A stretch of DNA of 64,000 nt from Parabacteroides gordonii MS-1 = DSM 23371 (GCF_000969825.1 NZ_KQ033920.1:1105672-1169671), one strand, 5' to 3'; shown: positions 25,743-34,742, counted from the stretch's first letter. The notes: generated by a model from the letters alone, not told the origin. Made by a program: numbers and translations.

Positions 25743-27065
25743 TTACAGCGGGATTTCGTCCTGTTCGTTATCGACCCATGCTTCTACGGTAACATCCATT
25801 ACCGTCAGCTTATTACGGCCGGCAGAAAGCGTATAGATGTAATTGTTGTTGGCAGCCCATTCATTGGCCGTTAGGGTTACCGGATATTCGACAGGAGTGT
25901 TAGCACCTTCCTGCAGAGTAACCACCACGTCGATCTCACCATCGCCGAAAGTTGTAGGATACACAATGGCACTGACCGTTTTGGATACCGATTTACCGTT
26001 TACAGAGGAGGTACTGGTACCTGTCGATTTGAAAGCGTGTTCGCCTTCAGTTCCCGTTGTCGGATCCACCTGTCTCATCAAGATATATTTCGTTATCGTA
26101 CGAGCCATTCCGGTTGTAGTAGACGGGCCGGTAATCGCACCGTCCACCAAAGACATGGTTCCACTTCCCACCTTGAAAGGATTTACTCCGGAAGTAGCAT
26201 TGTTCTTTATCTCGAACTTAGTAAATTTCACGTCATTAGTACTCAGGTTACCGCCGTCATACACCCGGAAAGACACCATAGACATGGCATGGTGCATATC
26301 GAGATTGATCTTATAACCGGGATTGGTAGCATTCTTATTATCCGGTTCGGCATCCGGAGTGACCGGTGTTTCTCCGTCCGCACGTCCGTTATTTACATAA
26401 CGTCCTTCTGTTCCTGCAAAATAAAGGTAATCCTTTTCAGTTGCCAGCGACAGGTTCACCAGATCCCCCTTGGCAGTCGTACCCCAGCTACCGCTGTTCC
26501 AATACTTCTTCGCATTGTTTTTCGTAGCATCTATTTCACCGGAAGCCAGCACCGTTACCGGAATTTTCAGGTCAGATTCCGCGGATATAGAAGAAAGAGA
26601 GGTCGTAATATCTGCACTATAAGGATAATAGGCATATACTTTACCTACTGTTTTACTCAGATAATAAGGAACTTCTTTCGTATCGGCGAAAGTGCCGGCT
26701 TTTGTTTTGACAGAGATCCAATTAGCTCCCTTTTCATCTCCCAGATACCATACATGATGGCCCGTATACTCTGTTCCGTCGGGCGTGTACCAACCGGTAG
26801 CACCGCTGTTCGTAACCAACACACCCAACCCCGGAGCATTATCGTTACTTGAGAAACTGTTCTTATCGTAAGCGATCGCCTCACCGCTCACGACAGATTT
26901 GGTAGCCGCTTTGGTTCCGGCATCCACTTTCAGATTCGGGGTGATCCCCAAAGCTACCTGGTCGTCGTTGCCGGGTCCGGTAATAATTTCCGTTTCCTCG
27001 TTCGAGCAACTGACTGCTGTCAGCAGGGCAACTGCCATAGCGCCCATTGTCATTGTCTTTTTCAT
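25743..27065 (-). CDS. Fimbrillin family protein, candidate major pilin
   Basis: A 440-residue lipoprotein (lipobox TAVSC), the largest standard fimbrillin here, similar in build to Mfa1/FimA-type stalk pilins: GTKAATKSVVSG cleavable region, VPYYLSKTVGKVYAYYPYSA, DMHHAMSMVSFRVYDGG and the end NNYIYTLSAGRNKLTVMDVTVEAWVDNEQ. Its size and its position third from the operon end, before the two tip-type genes, suggest the main shaft subunit; this is inference from layout. Confidence 0.82.
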   Translation of the reverse strand: MKKTMTMGAMAVALLTAVSCSNEETEIITGPGNDDQVALGITPNLKVDAGTKAATKSVVSGEAIAYDKNSFSSNDNAPGLGVLVTNSGATGWYTPDGTEYTGHHVWYLGDEKGANWISVKTKAGTFADTKEVPYYLSKTVGKVYAYYPYSADITTSLSSISAESDLKIPVTVLASGEIDATKNNAKKYWNSGSWGTTAKGDLVNLSLATEKDYLYFAGTEGRYVNNGRADGETPVTPDAEPDNKNATNPGYKINLDMHHAMSMVSFRVYDGGNLSTNDVKFTKFEIKNNATSGVNPFKVGSGTMSLVDGAITGPSTTTGMARTITKYILMRQVDPTTGTEGEHAFKSTGTSTSSVNGKSVSKTVSAIVYPTTFGDGEIDVVVTLQEGANTPVEYPVTLTANEWAANNNYIYTLSAGRNKLTVMDVTVEAWVDNEQDEIPL

Positions 27066-27111
27066 TTTCGTTCGTTTTAATATAAATACTAGTTATTACT
27101 TATTCTATTAC

Positions 27112-28053
27112 TTAAATCGGTATTTCGCCGGCATCCCGATCCGTCCATTGTTCTACGCCGACCGTTGTAGCCTGTATCTTCCGTCCGTCGGTGAAAAACA
27201 GCGAGACAACATGCCGCTTGCCGGGCAGGAAACCACCCTCTACGGAAACGGACACCCGGGAGACTGTCTCCACCGCATTGCCGTTGCCGTCTTTTGTTGT
27301 CGTCACCTCCAATTGCAGCGGGATCGGCGAAGCGGGAAGCAGGATATACCCCTGCGCTTCGGGAAGCTCACCACCTTCCTCTACCTCGGGAATCGCCAGG
27401 CCTGCTATCTCCTGCACGGCGACAGCCTTAATATCTTCCGCCGAAGAGGCATCGGACAACACGGGCAATACTGATTGCCAGTCCAGTTGTTGCCGGGTAT
27501 GTACCCCTGTTACTTCTATCCCCGCGATCTCTCCCCAACGGTCTGTCCTGTCACTGTAACAAAGCAGGCCGAGTTGAGTCAGCAAATGATGGAACGTACA
27601 GGTGCGCAGGGGAGCAAAGCTGTTTCCCGACAAAGGTCCCGTCGCCATCACATCTGTCATTCCGTCTATTGTAAAGGTCATCCGACCTGCCGCAGCATCC
27701 GGTTCACCGGTTACCGGATAATAGCCATGCAAACGGATATTGCTTCCATCGGACGGATAGAGCTGCGTCTCATCGAACACGACCGGACGGTTGCCCGCCC
27801 CGCCGCTCCGGACGGCTCCGGATACACTCCACGTACCATACACTCCGGAACCGGTTTCATCCTGCCGGGCAAAACACACAGCCAGATCCTTTTTATAGCC
27901 GGAGCCGATCACTGCACGGGTAGACACACCGATCGCCCCTTCCAGGCATACCTTCGTTTCGGGGACAGGCTGCGGTGTAGGATCGCTGCCGTCCGAACAG
28001 GCGGTTAGTGCCCGAAGGCAAGCGATGGTGGCTATCACTATTATTTTCTTCAT
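27112..28053 (-). CDS. Fimbrillin family lipoprotein
   Basis: A 313-residue lipoprotein (lipobox ALTAC). After the signal comes GVSTRAVIGSGYKKDLAVCFARQDE, nearly the same arrangement as in the next gene upstream (ATRAVIDAGYGSDLAVSFARLD), so the two are recent paralogues. TFHHLLTQLGLLCYS and the C-terminal GVEQWTDRDAGEIPI are fimbrillin hallmarks. Likely a minor pilus subunit. Confidence 0.82.
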   Translation of the reverse strand: MKKIIVIATIACLRALTACSDGSDPTPQPVPETKVCLEGAIGVSTRAVIGSGYKKDLAVCFARQDETGSGVYGTWSVSGAVRSGGAGNRPVVFDETQLYPSDGSNIRLHGYYPVTGEPDAAAGRMTFTIDGMTDVMATGPLSGNSFAPLRTCTFHHLLTQLGLLCYSDRTDRWGEIAGIEVTGVHTRQQLDWQSVLPVLSDASSAEDIKAVAVQEIAGLAIPEVEEGGELPEAQGYILLPASPIPLQLEVTTTKDGNGNAVETVSRVSVSVEGGFLPGKRHVVSLFFTDGRKIQATTVGVEQWTDRDAGEIPI

Positions 28054-28074
28054 CTCCTGCTATTCTAAAAAGGG

Positions 28075-29025
28075 TTATGCTCCGGGAGTGATCGTTGAAC
28101 TGCCTCCGTTGCCCGGCTGCCACTCGGCAATGCCTGCTTCGATGGTGATCTCGCCGTCGATCGTGAAATTGAGGGTGATCAGGTGCGACTGTCCTTTCTG
28201 TGCTCCTCCGCTGATATTAGAAATAGGCACCTGCAATGTTTTTTCTGTTCCGTCATAAGTCGCTTTTACTTCCAGGGCGATAGCGGCAGACTCCGTACCC
28301 ATATCCGCTACGGGATAGACCATCAGATAACCGATCTGCGGGTCGGCTGCATCGGGAGCCGATACTTCTTCCGGACAACCGATCACGCTCAGGCTGGTGT
28401 TGGCCGAACCTGTTGTAGCTAGCGTTGCGCCGCTTGTTTTATCGAGCGACAACGACAGCGTGTTATATACGTTCTTTACCGTAATAGATGAAACTTTTGT
28501 CCATTTCTTAACTGCTTCCGCCGAACCGGAACATTTGAATTGCAACTGGGTAAGCAGGTGCTGAAAGGTGAATGGGATAAACTTGGCGTTAGCAGCTCCG
28601 GTCTGTACTTCTGTTGCCATAATGTCCTCGTCGCCCGTAATAGTATAAGAGACTGTCGGGTTATTTTTCCCGCTCAGGGCAGCCTGCGGATAATAACCGA
28701 TCAGAACCGACTGACCATTAGCAGGCATATAAGTCTGCGCCGTTGCAAACGTAACGGAAGTATTGCCGCCACCACCGAGACGGGTAGCACCGATAGCCGG
28801 CGTTGTCCAATCGTCATTAGATATCGGATTATCCAAACGGGCAAACGATACGGCCAGATCACTGCCGTAACCGGCATCGATCACCGCACGGGTAGCCTCT
28901 CCGATACCGGCACGTACCTGCATCGCTTCCGGGATACCTCCCACAGCGGGTTCTTCTTCGTTGGAACAGCTGCACAAGAAAACCGTCGCCAACATACTCA
29001 TTACTAAAAATTTGTTCGTTCTCAT
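28075..29025 (-). CDS. Fimbrillin family lipoprotein
   Basis: A 316-residue lipoprotein (lipobox VFLCSC). It contains GEATRAVIDAGYGSDLAVSFARLD, the FTFQHLLTQLQFKCSG phrase and the C-terminal ITLNFTIDGEITIEAGIAEWQPGNGG. Close paralogue of the gene 21 bp downstream. Probably a minor type V pilus subunit; its exact position in the fibre cannot be read from sequence. Confidence 0.83.
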   Translation of the reverse strand: MRTNKFLVMSMLATVFLCSCSNEEEPAVGGIPEAMQVRAGIGEATRAVIDAGYGSDLAVSFARLDNPISNDDWTTPAIGATRLGGGGNTSVTFATAQTYMPANGQSVLIGYYPQAALSGKNNPTVSYTITGDEDIMATEVQTGAANAKFIPFTFQHLLTQLQFKCSGSAEAVKKWTKVSSITVKNVYNTLSLSLDKTSGATLATTGSANTSLSVIGCPEEVSAPDAADPQIGYLMVYPVADMGTESAAIALEVKATYDGTEKTLQVPISNISGGAQKGQSHLITLNFTIDGEITIEAGIAEWQPGNGGSSTITPGA

Positions 29026-29086
29026 TTCATTTATCGTTTAATAATAATACCAGTTTCATTTATTGTCAGATGTGAATCACTTCTTT

Positions 29087-29998
29087 TTACTCTGTTACCG
29101 TTCCGTTTCCGGAGGCACCTACCTGCCACGGGGCTACAGTGGCTGTTCCTTCGATGGCTATTTCACCTGTTTTCAGGAAGGAAAGAGTGATCAGATGAGA
29201 ATTTCCGGCCAGGGCATTCAGACCTTCTTTGGTAGACGCATCCATAATGCTGATGTCCGGACTGGTTGTACCACCTTCATAGGTTACTTTCACTTTTACA
29301 CCGTTCAATGCCTGTATCATAAAAGGTTCACCGATCTTCGTCACATCTTTGGTAAGCTGGGTAGATGTAATACCCGGAACCGGCAATGTAGCTGCAGTCG
29401 CATACGTTACAATACCGTCTACGATCGTCATTGTCTTCGGATAAGATGCGGATAAAACTTCTATTTTTGTGATCTTCTTATCCGGGTTTGCCGTCAAATA
29501 ACCATCCGATGCCTGTACCTGAAAATTCAACTGCGTCAGCGCATGAGTAAAGGAGAACGCTCCTGCCGGAACACTTTTGCTTCCGCTGACGATACCGCCA
29601 TACATCACATCCTCCGTTCCTGTCTGCTGAAAAGTCACGACCCCCGATACGGAAGCGATCTCCGGGTGCCAGGCCGCCATATAAACATTTCCTGTGGCCG
29701 GATACACCTTCGATACATTCAAAGGGACCGATGTTCCCGCCGCTGTTTCGGCAGCAATCAATGTGATACTGTTCTGCCACGCAAATGCAGCAGTCCATGA
29801 TGCAGGAGCTTGGGTTCCTTCAAAAGCTGTGATAGCTGCCGTAAACGTATCGCCCGTAACGACCGGCGCCTTGGTTATGGCTCCGCTTACGGTCGCCCCG
29901 ACCCTGATTTCTGATGTTTGGAGATCTCCTTCTTCCGAAGAAGAGCAACCCGACATCACTACCGCCAGAAAAGCGGCATACATCCATACTTGTTTCAT
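29087..29998 (-). CDS. Fimbrillin family lipoprotein
   Basis: A 303-residue lipoprotein (lipobox VVMSGC). ATVSGAITKAPVVTGD opens the mature part, FSFTHALTQLNFQVQ is the recurring central fimbrillin phrase and the end ITLSFLKTGEIAIEGTATVAPWQ is the usual terminal strand region. It is Ala/Thr-rich and Cys-poor, as pilins are. Part of the pilus operon with short gaps on both sides. Confidence 0.83.
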   Translation of the reverse strand: MKQVWMYAAFLAVVMSGCSSSEEGDLQTSEIRVGATVSGAITKAPVVTGDTFTAAITAFEGTQAPASWTAAFAWQNSITLIAAETAAGTSVPLNVSKVYPATGNVYMAAWHPEIASVSGVVTFQQTGTEDVMYGGIVSGSKSVPAGAFSFTHALTQLNFQVQASDGYLTANPDKKITKIEVLSASYPKTMTIVDGIVTYATAATLPVPGITSTQLTKDVTKIGEPFMIQALNGVKVKVTYEGGTTSPDISIMDASTKEGLNALAGNSHLITLSFLKTGEIAIEGTATVAPWQVGASGNGTVTE

Positions 29999-30033
29999 AC
30001 TTTCTTTTATTAATTGATTAAATAACTATATCT

Positions 30034-30951
30034 TCAATCGATAACTCCCGTTCCGTTATTCCCTCTCTTCCACTCCGACACCTGTGCCGACAGGGAACAG
30101 GCACCATCGGCACGAAGCACGACCGACAAGAGATAAGAAGTGCCGGATGCCGGATAGCCATCCGTTTCATGGAACGATACCGGCAACCGCTCGAACCGCG
30201 TCAGGTTGCCTGCACGGTCTTCCAGTATTACCGTCAGGCCCACCGCAACACCAGGCTGTATCATGACCATTTCCGACACGTCTACCCAATCGGTATCCAG
30301 CGGCAGACACTCGCCGCCGGCCATCCGGTCAAGGACGATCAACGCCTTTTGTTCACCGGAGAAAGTCAACCCTTTATCCGGCAGAGACAATACGGCATCG
30401 CATTGTACCCCTTCCGCCACAAGGCCGAAAAGTTTCCACCCTTTCTCTTTTCCCGCCTCGTCACACCGGAACTGAAAACGTAGCTGGCTCAGCAGATGCG
30501 TAAACCGGAACGACTTTCCTTCCTGCCAGAACATATCCGTCAGGGAGCCATTCTGTTCGTCGGTCACCAGCAAATCCTGCCGGCCATCGATCGAATAAAC
30601 GATCCGCCCCTCACCAGACAACTGACCTTCGGGAGCAAAGCCGCGCAGGTAAATACGACTATTGTCCGAAGGATAATATTTCGGTTCCGCCAGGCTCGTG
30701 CTCCCATCCTCTTTTACCCGGGCTTTCCATATATCCGTATACTTTCCCGATTCATTGCCTTTGGCAAAAAATACAGAGTCGGCAAAAGAAACCTCGCCCG
30801 ATAGCTTCTCCGAAAAGGCACGAAGCACCAACTTTTGCCCGAACAGATCAGTAAAATCTCCGTCACTACCCGAACAGGCCGCCATTATTGCTCCTAAAAG
30901 GACAAATACAGGCAGATACCATCCTCCTCCATATCTGTTTTTAATCTTCAT
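30034..30951 (-). CDS. Fimbrillin family lipoprotein
   Basis: About 305 residues from MKIKNRYGGG, with signal and lipobox AIMAAC. The open frame reaches 31041 inside the previous gene, but the signal peptide places the start at 30951 (or 30963). FRFTHLLSQLRFQFRCDEAG is the fimbrillin central phrase; the end SYLLSVVLRADGACSLSAQVSEWKRGN is the typical final strand pair. More basic and less Thr-rich than its neighbours, so possibly an anchor-proximal subunit. Confidence 0.78.
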   Translation of the reverse strand: MKIKNRYGGGWYLPVFVLLGAIMAACSGSDGDFTDLFGQKLVLRAFSEKLSGEVSFADSVFFAKGNESGKYTDIWKARVKEDGSTSLAEPKYYPSDNSRIYLRGFAPEGQLSGEGRIVYSIDGRQDLLVTDEQNGSLTDMFWQEGKSFRFTHLLSQLRFQFRCDEAGKEKGWKLFGLVAEGVQCDAVLSLPDKGLTFSGEQKALIVLDRMAGGECLPLDTDWVDVSEMVMIQPGVAVGLTVILEDRAGNLTRFERLPVSFHETDGYPASGTSYLLSVVLRADGACSLSAQVSEWKRGNNGTGVID

Positions 30952-30985
30952 TTCCCTATACATTAAATATATATCAAGTATTGTC

Positions 30986-31894
30986 TCAGTTCCCCGCCTC
31001 ACCGGTTCCTTCTTTCCAGCCGGACAGGGTGATCGTTGCACCGTTTATCTCATCATACGCGATCTCCAGGTCGAGTACGACATGAGCCGATATGCTTTGC
31101 TCGAATGCCTTACCCACTTCCCCGGTTATATCCGTAAACGAAGTGACCTCTTTTCCGTCTTTCAGAGTAAGCGTCAGGTAAAGTTCGACCGGATCGCCCT
31201 CCTCTCCTCCGTCAGACAGGCCGAACAGATTAAGAGAAGAAGTGTATACTCCCGGATTAGCTGATTCAGGCTCGAATGCCATAAAAGCCGGCGTATCGAA
31301 CAATGCTTTTCCAGTCGGAATTTGTATCTGCGACGAAACGCCTGTCAACCGGCCGGATAACCCCGTCAACCGGATATCTTCCCCTCCTGTCACCTTTATA
31401 TTGAGTTCCAGTGTCTTCACCAGACTGACCGGATACAGCTCTTCCACAACAGTCTTTTCTCCTCCTACATCGATCGACTGACAACCCGTACCGTATAAAT
31501 TACCGGGACGTGCAATATGTACGGAAGCGGATTTTAAAGAAGAAATCAGCCGGGCCTTGCCGAGAGCCTGTTCGTAACCGTTATTCATTTCCAGTTGGAC
31601 ATTATCACAATCGGTATTGCATACCACTACTTTATAATGTCCCGACGGCAGTGTCCCTTCATAACCCGTAGCACTTCCCGAGCGGACTACCGGATGCCCT
31701 GTCCCGTCTTTATAGAAATAGTACGTCATACCGGACGGATAACTGCTCCGGGTCTGCCAATCCAGATGCAGACGTACTTTCCCGTTCTTCTCCCAGTCTT
31801 CGTCGGGGACATGGTAGGTACAAGACGATATTGCAAAGACACATACAAGAAATGCCATCCAACCCACTATTCCACTCTTTTTCTGCTTTTTCAT
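30986..31894 (-). CDS. FimB/Mfa2-like anchor lipoprotein (DUF5119 type)
   Basis: A 302-residue lipoprotein (lipobox AISSC). It starts CTYHVPDEDWEKNGKVRLHLDW and resembles the DUF5119/FimB-Mfa2 group, whose members cap the growing pilus base and hold it to the outer membrane. It lacks the Arg-trimmed N-terminal strand seen in shaft subunits, consistent with an anchor. Second gene of the operon, right after the DUF3575 barrel protein. Sub-family naming is from memory. Confidence 0.78.
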   Translation of the reverse strand: MKKQKKSGIVGWMAFLVCVFAISSCTYHVPDEDWEKNGKVRLHLDWQTRSSYPSGMTYYFYKDGTGHPVVRSGSATGYEGTLPSGHYKVVVCNTDCDNVQLEMNNGYEQALGKARLISSLKSASVHIARPGNLYGTGCQSIDVGGEKTVVEELYPVSLVKTLELNIKVTGGEDIRLTGLSGRLTGVSSQIQIPTGKALFDTPAFMAFEPESANPGVYTSSLNLFGLSDGGEEGDPVELYLTLTLKDGKEVTSFTDITGEVGKAFEQSISAHVVLDLEIAYDEINGATITLSGWKEGTGEAGN

Positions 31895-31909
31895 ATTTCT
31901 ACCCTTTCC

Positions 31910-33325
31910 TTATCTGATCTGAAAACGATACACCAGGCTGACTTTCAGCCCGACCATAAAGCCCGTCGACGAAAAACGGCTCTCCATATAATTCTTATCG
32001 TCTATTTTATCATAACGGTATTTCTTCCCGTCGAAAACCGAACGGTAACCTGTACGTACACTCGCCTCGGCACAAAAACCATTTCCTAAAGGAATCAGGC
32101 AACCGATCGAAGCACCTAACGTCCAGAAACGACCGGTCCTGCCATAAAGCACTTCTTCATCGGGATCTATATCGCTCCCCCGCACATCGAAATCACCATA
32201 TTCACCGAACAAGCCGGTGTTCAGCCAAGTAAATTTTCCGGGAGTAAGCGGCCACACACGGGGCTCGACCGAAAATTCGGATACCGACCAGCGGTCGCGT
32301 GTCTTATTCTTATAGGAGAAATCGGAATACATTCCCGATACAGCCACCGACCAACGGTCGGAAAAATAGCATTCCACCTCCAGATTAGGCATAAAGGAGC
32401 CGGTTTGCAGTTTCACATCTCCTGTACCCAACTGAATAGAAGGAGATACCGTAAACCAGGGTAACAAATTGGTCTTGACGGACATATATACAGGCGATCC
32501 CGGAATTGAAGGAGACGGATGCCGGCTGGTAACCGCTACTGGATCATCCGCTTTTGCCGGTATATCCTCCGTTACTTTATTCACCGGAACTTCTTTCCTG
32601 ACAACTCGCGTTTTTTCATGTGTCGTTACAACTGTTGAAGACAGAGGAGTCCGGACTGATTTATCCACCATCGAAGCCAGTCGGTAATCCTCCAGTTCAG
32701 AAGGATCGAACAGCGGATCGTCGATACGGTATACCGCACGATCGTAACCGCCCGCCTCTCCCCGTCGGAACAGGTCTGCATAGGGGATAGCTCCGTATTT
32801 CTCCAATGCATCCCGGATGGCTTTCGGATAACGGCTTTCACTATACCGGATCGCAGTATTAGCAAACCAGGGAAGCGGAGATTCCACCAGATAAACGTGT
32901 ACCCTATCCCGATAACTTCCACTACGGTCGATATAGAATGCTACACAATCACCGGGAATATCCAACCGGGTTTTCAGATAGGCACGGATCCGATTGGCAC
33001 GAAGCGAGGCTTCATTGATGACTGTATCTTCTTCCGAGTCGTAAGCGCTCACATGCGATATGATCAGTAAGTGGCAACCTCCGGTCAACAGGCGATTACG
33101 GAAAGCAGGCAAATACTGTCCCATTCGTTCCAGTTGATAGGCGTTATCACCAAAATCAGCCAGGAACATATCATTATTTTCTTTAAAGGAGAATAAAAAA
33201 GATTCTGCTTTCGTATATGATGTAGTCTGGGCTTTTACTCCCGGAAAGAAAAGTATAAAAAGCAGGAACAGGCAAAGTGCGGTTCTTATTGTTTCCATTC
33301 TCTTTTTATGTGTTTGCTGTTTCAT
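31910..33325 (-). CDS. DUF3575 outer-membrane beta-barrel protein
   Basis: About 471 residues: signal peptide ending GVKAQ; a periplasmic OmpA-like half (residues ~30-170, HLLIISHVSAYDSEEDTVINEASLRANRIRAYL); a linker; and a C-terminal DUF3575-type barrel from VYMSVKTNLLPWF to VSLVYRFQIR, ending in Phe-Gln-Ile-Arg. Such genes commonly begin Bacteroidales type V pilus operons. ATG 33325 has GGGAG 9 nt upstream; 33334 and 33298 are alternatives. It is the first gene after the invertible promoter segment. Confidence 0.82.
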   Translation of the reverse strand: MKQQTHKKRMETIRTALCLFLLFILFFPGVKAQTTSYTKAESFLFSFKENNDMFLADFGDNAYQLERMGQYLPAFRNRLLTGGCHLLIISHVSAYDSEEDTVINEASLRANRIRAYLKTRLDIPGDCVAFYIDRSGSYRDRVHVYLVESPLPWFANTAIRYSESRYPKAIRDALEKYGAIPYADLFRRGEAGGYDRAVYRIDDPLFDPSELEDYRLASMVDKSVRTPLSSTVVTTHEKTRVVRKEVPVNKVTEDIPAKADDPVAVTSRHPSPSIPGSPVYMSVKTNLLPWFTVSPSIQLGTGDVKLQTGSFMPNLEVECYFSDRWSVAVSGMYSDFSYKNKTRDRWSVSEFSVEPRVWPLTPGKFTWLNTGLFGEYGDFDVRGSDIDPDEEVLYGRTGRFWTLGASIGCLIPLGNGFCAEASVRTGYRSVFDGKKYRYDKIDDKNYMESRFSSTGFMVGLKVSLVYRFQIR

Positions 33326-33668
33326 CCTGTACATCTCCCTATTAGCTTTTGATATTCAGTTTTTCTTTATTTTTCTACCCTTATTTATAAAATAAGGGGA
33401 AAGCAATAAGAAAGCTCTTTTTAGGAGAAGGATTTTACTCTTCAACAATGGTAAAAAATATAGGATTGGGATCTTTTTGAGACTCTTTTAGGGAAAAATT
33501 TAACAGAAAGGATAACAGTTTTTTTCTAACGGACATTAAAGAGATAGCACTCCCAGCCCCCTTTATGTCTGCACCACCTAAAATTTAGGTAATAGGACTA
33601 TAAAACAGAAGAAAAGGTGAAAATATATTAAATCTGTGTGCTTTTTTTAATAAAACACTTTCGAAGCC

Positions 33669-33699
33669 TTGTTTATTCGTAGGATTCTATCTATGTTTG
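33669..33699 (+). promoter_or_regulatory. Promoter inside the invertible segment (currently OFF for the pilus)
   Basis: TATGTTTG at 33692-33699 is an exact -7 match, with TTG at 33669-33671 and a 20-bp spacer. I found no exact TAnnTTTG on the minus strand within the segment. Inversion would move the -7 box to about 33473-33480 on the minus strand, roughly 150 bp before the first pilus gene. Confidence 0.72.
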
Positions 33700-33709
33700 C
33701 ACAGTACTT

Positions 33710-33758
33710 TATCTCAAATGATAAATTAAAGAGATTATAAACACCTCTATTTGAGATA
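33710..33758. promoter_or_regulatory. 10-bp dyad just downstream of the invertible promoter
   Basis: Inverted repeat TATCTCAAAT (33710-33719) / ATTTGAGATA (33749-33758) with 29 bp between, starting near the predicted transcription start. It moves with the promoter on inversion and could be an operator or a leader stem-loop. Confidence 0.5.
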
Positions 33759-33800
33759 GAAACGATACTTTATCCCTTATTTTATAAATAAGGGTATATT

Positions 33801-34715
33801 CTAAGCCCTCATCATAGCTTCTATTTCTTCAGTAACAATTTGAGTAGCTTCTGCCATCTTATCAAGATCAAAGGCTGCCAGATAAATACGGGTTGTTTTT
33901 TCCGAGGTATGTCCAAGTGCCTGACTGATGATGCTGATCGGCACTCCCCGATGATAAGCCTCCGAGGCCCAAGCATGACGGAATACATACGTAGTCAGTA
34001 TATCCAACAATTCCAGATCGACACAGATTTGCTTCAAGTACTCATTTTCCTTTGCCAGACAAGATTTATACTGTTCGTGGGTAGCCCCCTCCGACAATAT
34101 CGGAAAAAGATAGTATGCGTCCGGACGGCTATAACGGTCTATCAGCTGCTGCATCCCCAGAGTAACCTCCATCCGGATCAGGACACCTGTTTTCTGCCTG
34201 TAATAGGCCAACACTTTACCGCCCTCCTCCAGGTTCGCCTTGGTAAGATGCGCAATATCGACAAAAGGAATACCGCAGGCCAGAAAAGAAAACAGAGCCA
34301 TATCGACGGCGAGTTGCTTTCCGGGTTCCTCTTTCAGTTCGAGCGAAGCCAGTTTTTTGATCACGTCAGTCGGTACGGCACGTTTTACCGTCTCCTCCCG
34401 TTTCAACCGAATACCGCTAAACGGTGATTCAAGAGGCCGGCTTTTCCATCCCAGGCAAGCACGGTTATACATGGCACGCAGGTTACTGATATAACTGTTT
34501 ATACTATTCACCTTTAAGCCTTTGTTCTTCAGCCATTTCAGAAAGGCATGTACCATTTGCGGGGTCACATCCTTCAGCAAAAGTTCGCTCCTACCGGTAA
34601 ATAACATAAAATGGTTTCGTACAGCCCTATACAAGTCCGCCGTACTTTCATCGCCCGCAGAACGTTTCTCCTGTTCCTGCAAGCGCATCTGTTTGCAAAA
34701 ATCCTTATGTTTCAT
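33801..34715 (-). CDS. Tyrosine recombinase, probable invertase of the pilus promoter
   Basis: About 304 residues. N-terminal SAM-like DNA-binding half (~1-110) and a catalytic half with the Lys in YYRQKTGV, the second Arg in YVFRHAWAS, the His in LGHTSEKTT and the nucleophile in RIYLAAFD. At the first catalytic Arg, where many Bacteroides relatives read RGM, this one has ACGIPFVD; see findings. The frame reaches a TTG at 34745, but that lies in a -7 box; ATG 34715 has GAGGG upstream. Position beside the inverted repeats suggests it flips the promoter. Confidence 0.85.
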   Translation of the reverse strand: MKHKDFCKQMRLQEQEKRSAGDESTADLYRAVRNHFMLFTGRSELLLKDVTPQMVHAFLKWLKNKGLKVNSINSYISNLRAMYNRACLGWKSRPLESPFSGIRLKREETVKRAVPTDVIKKLASLELKEEPGKQLAVDMALFSFLACGIPFVDIAHLTKANLEEGGKVLAYYRQKTGVLIRMEVTLGMQQLIDRYSRPDAYYLFPILSEGATHEQYKSCLAKENEYLKQICVDLELLDILTTYVFRHAWASEAYHRGVPISIISQALGHTSEKTTRIYLAAFDLDKMAEATQIVTEEIEAMMRA

Positions 34716-34742
34716 AACTTTTCCCTCAATTTTAAACAAGGG

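Larger units (their letters stand above)
33376..33796. promoter_or_regulatory. Invertible promoter segment with 23-bp inverted repeats
   Basis: Perfect 23-bp inverted repeats at 33376-33398 and 33774-33796 bound 375 bp. Each repeat is itself a dyad: 7-bp arms CCCTTAT / ATAAGGG around a 7-bp spacer, the form of a tyrosine recombinase core site. A recombinase gene ends 4 bp beyond the right repeat. The segment holds one good promoter, which now points right, away from the pilus operon. This accounts for the 470-bp gap between the operon and the recombinase. Confidence 0.85.

Noticed and set aside
13133-34715. Integrated conjugative element or prophage.
   Set aside because: No conjugation, relaxase, portal, terminase or tail genes and no direct-repeat attachment sites seen; the single recombinase is better explained as the promoter invertase.
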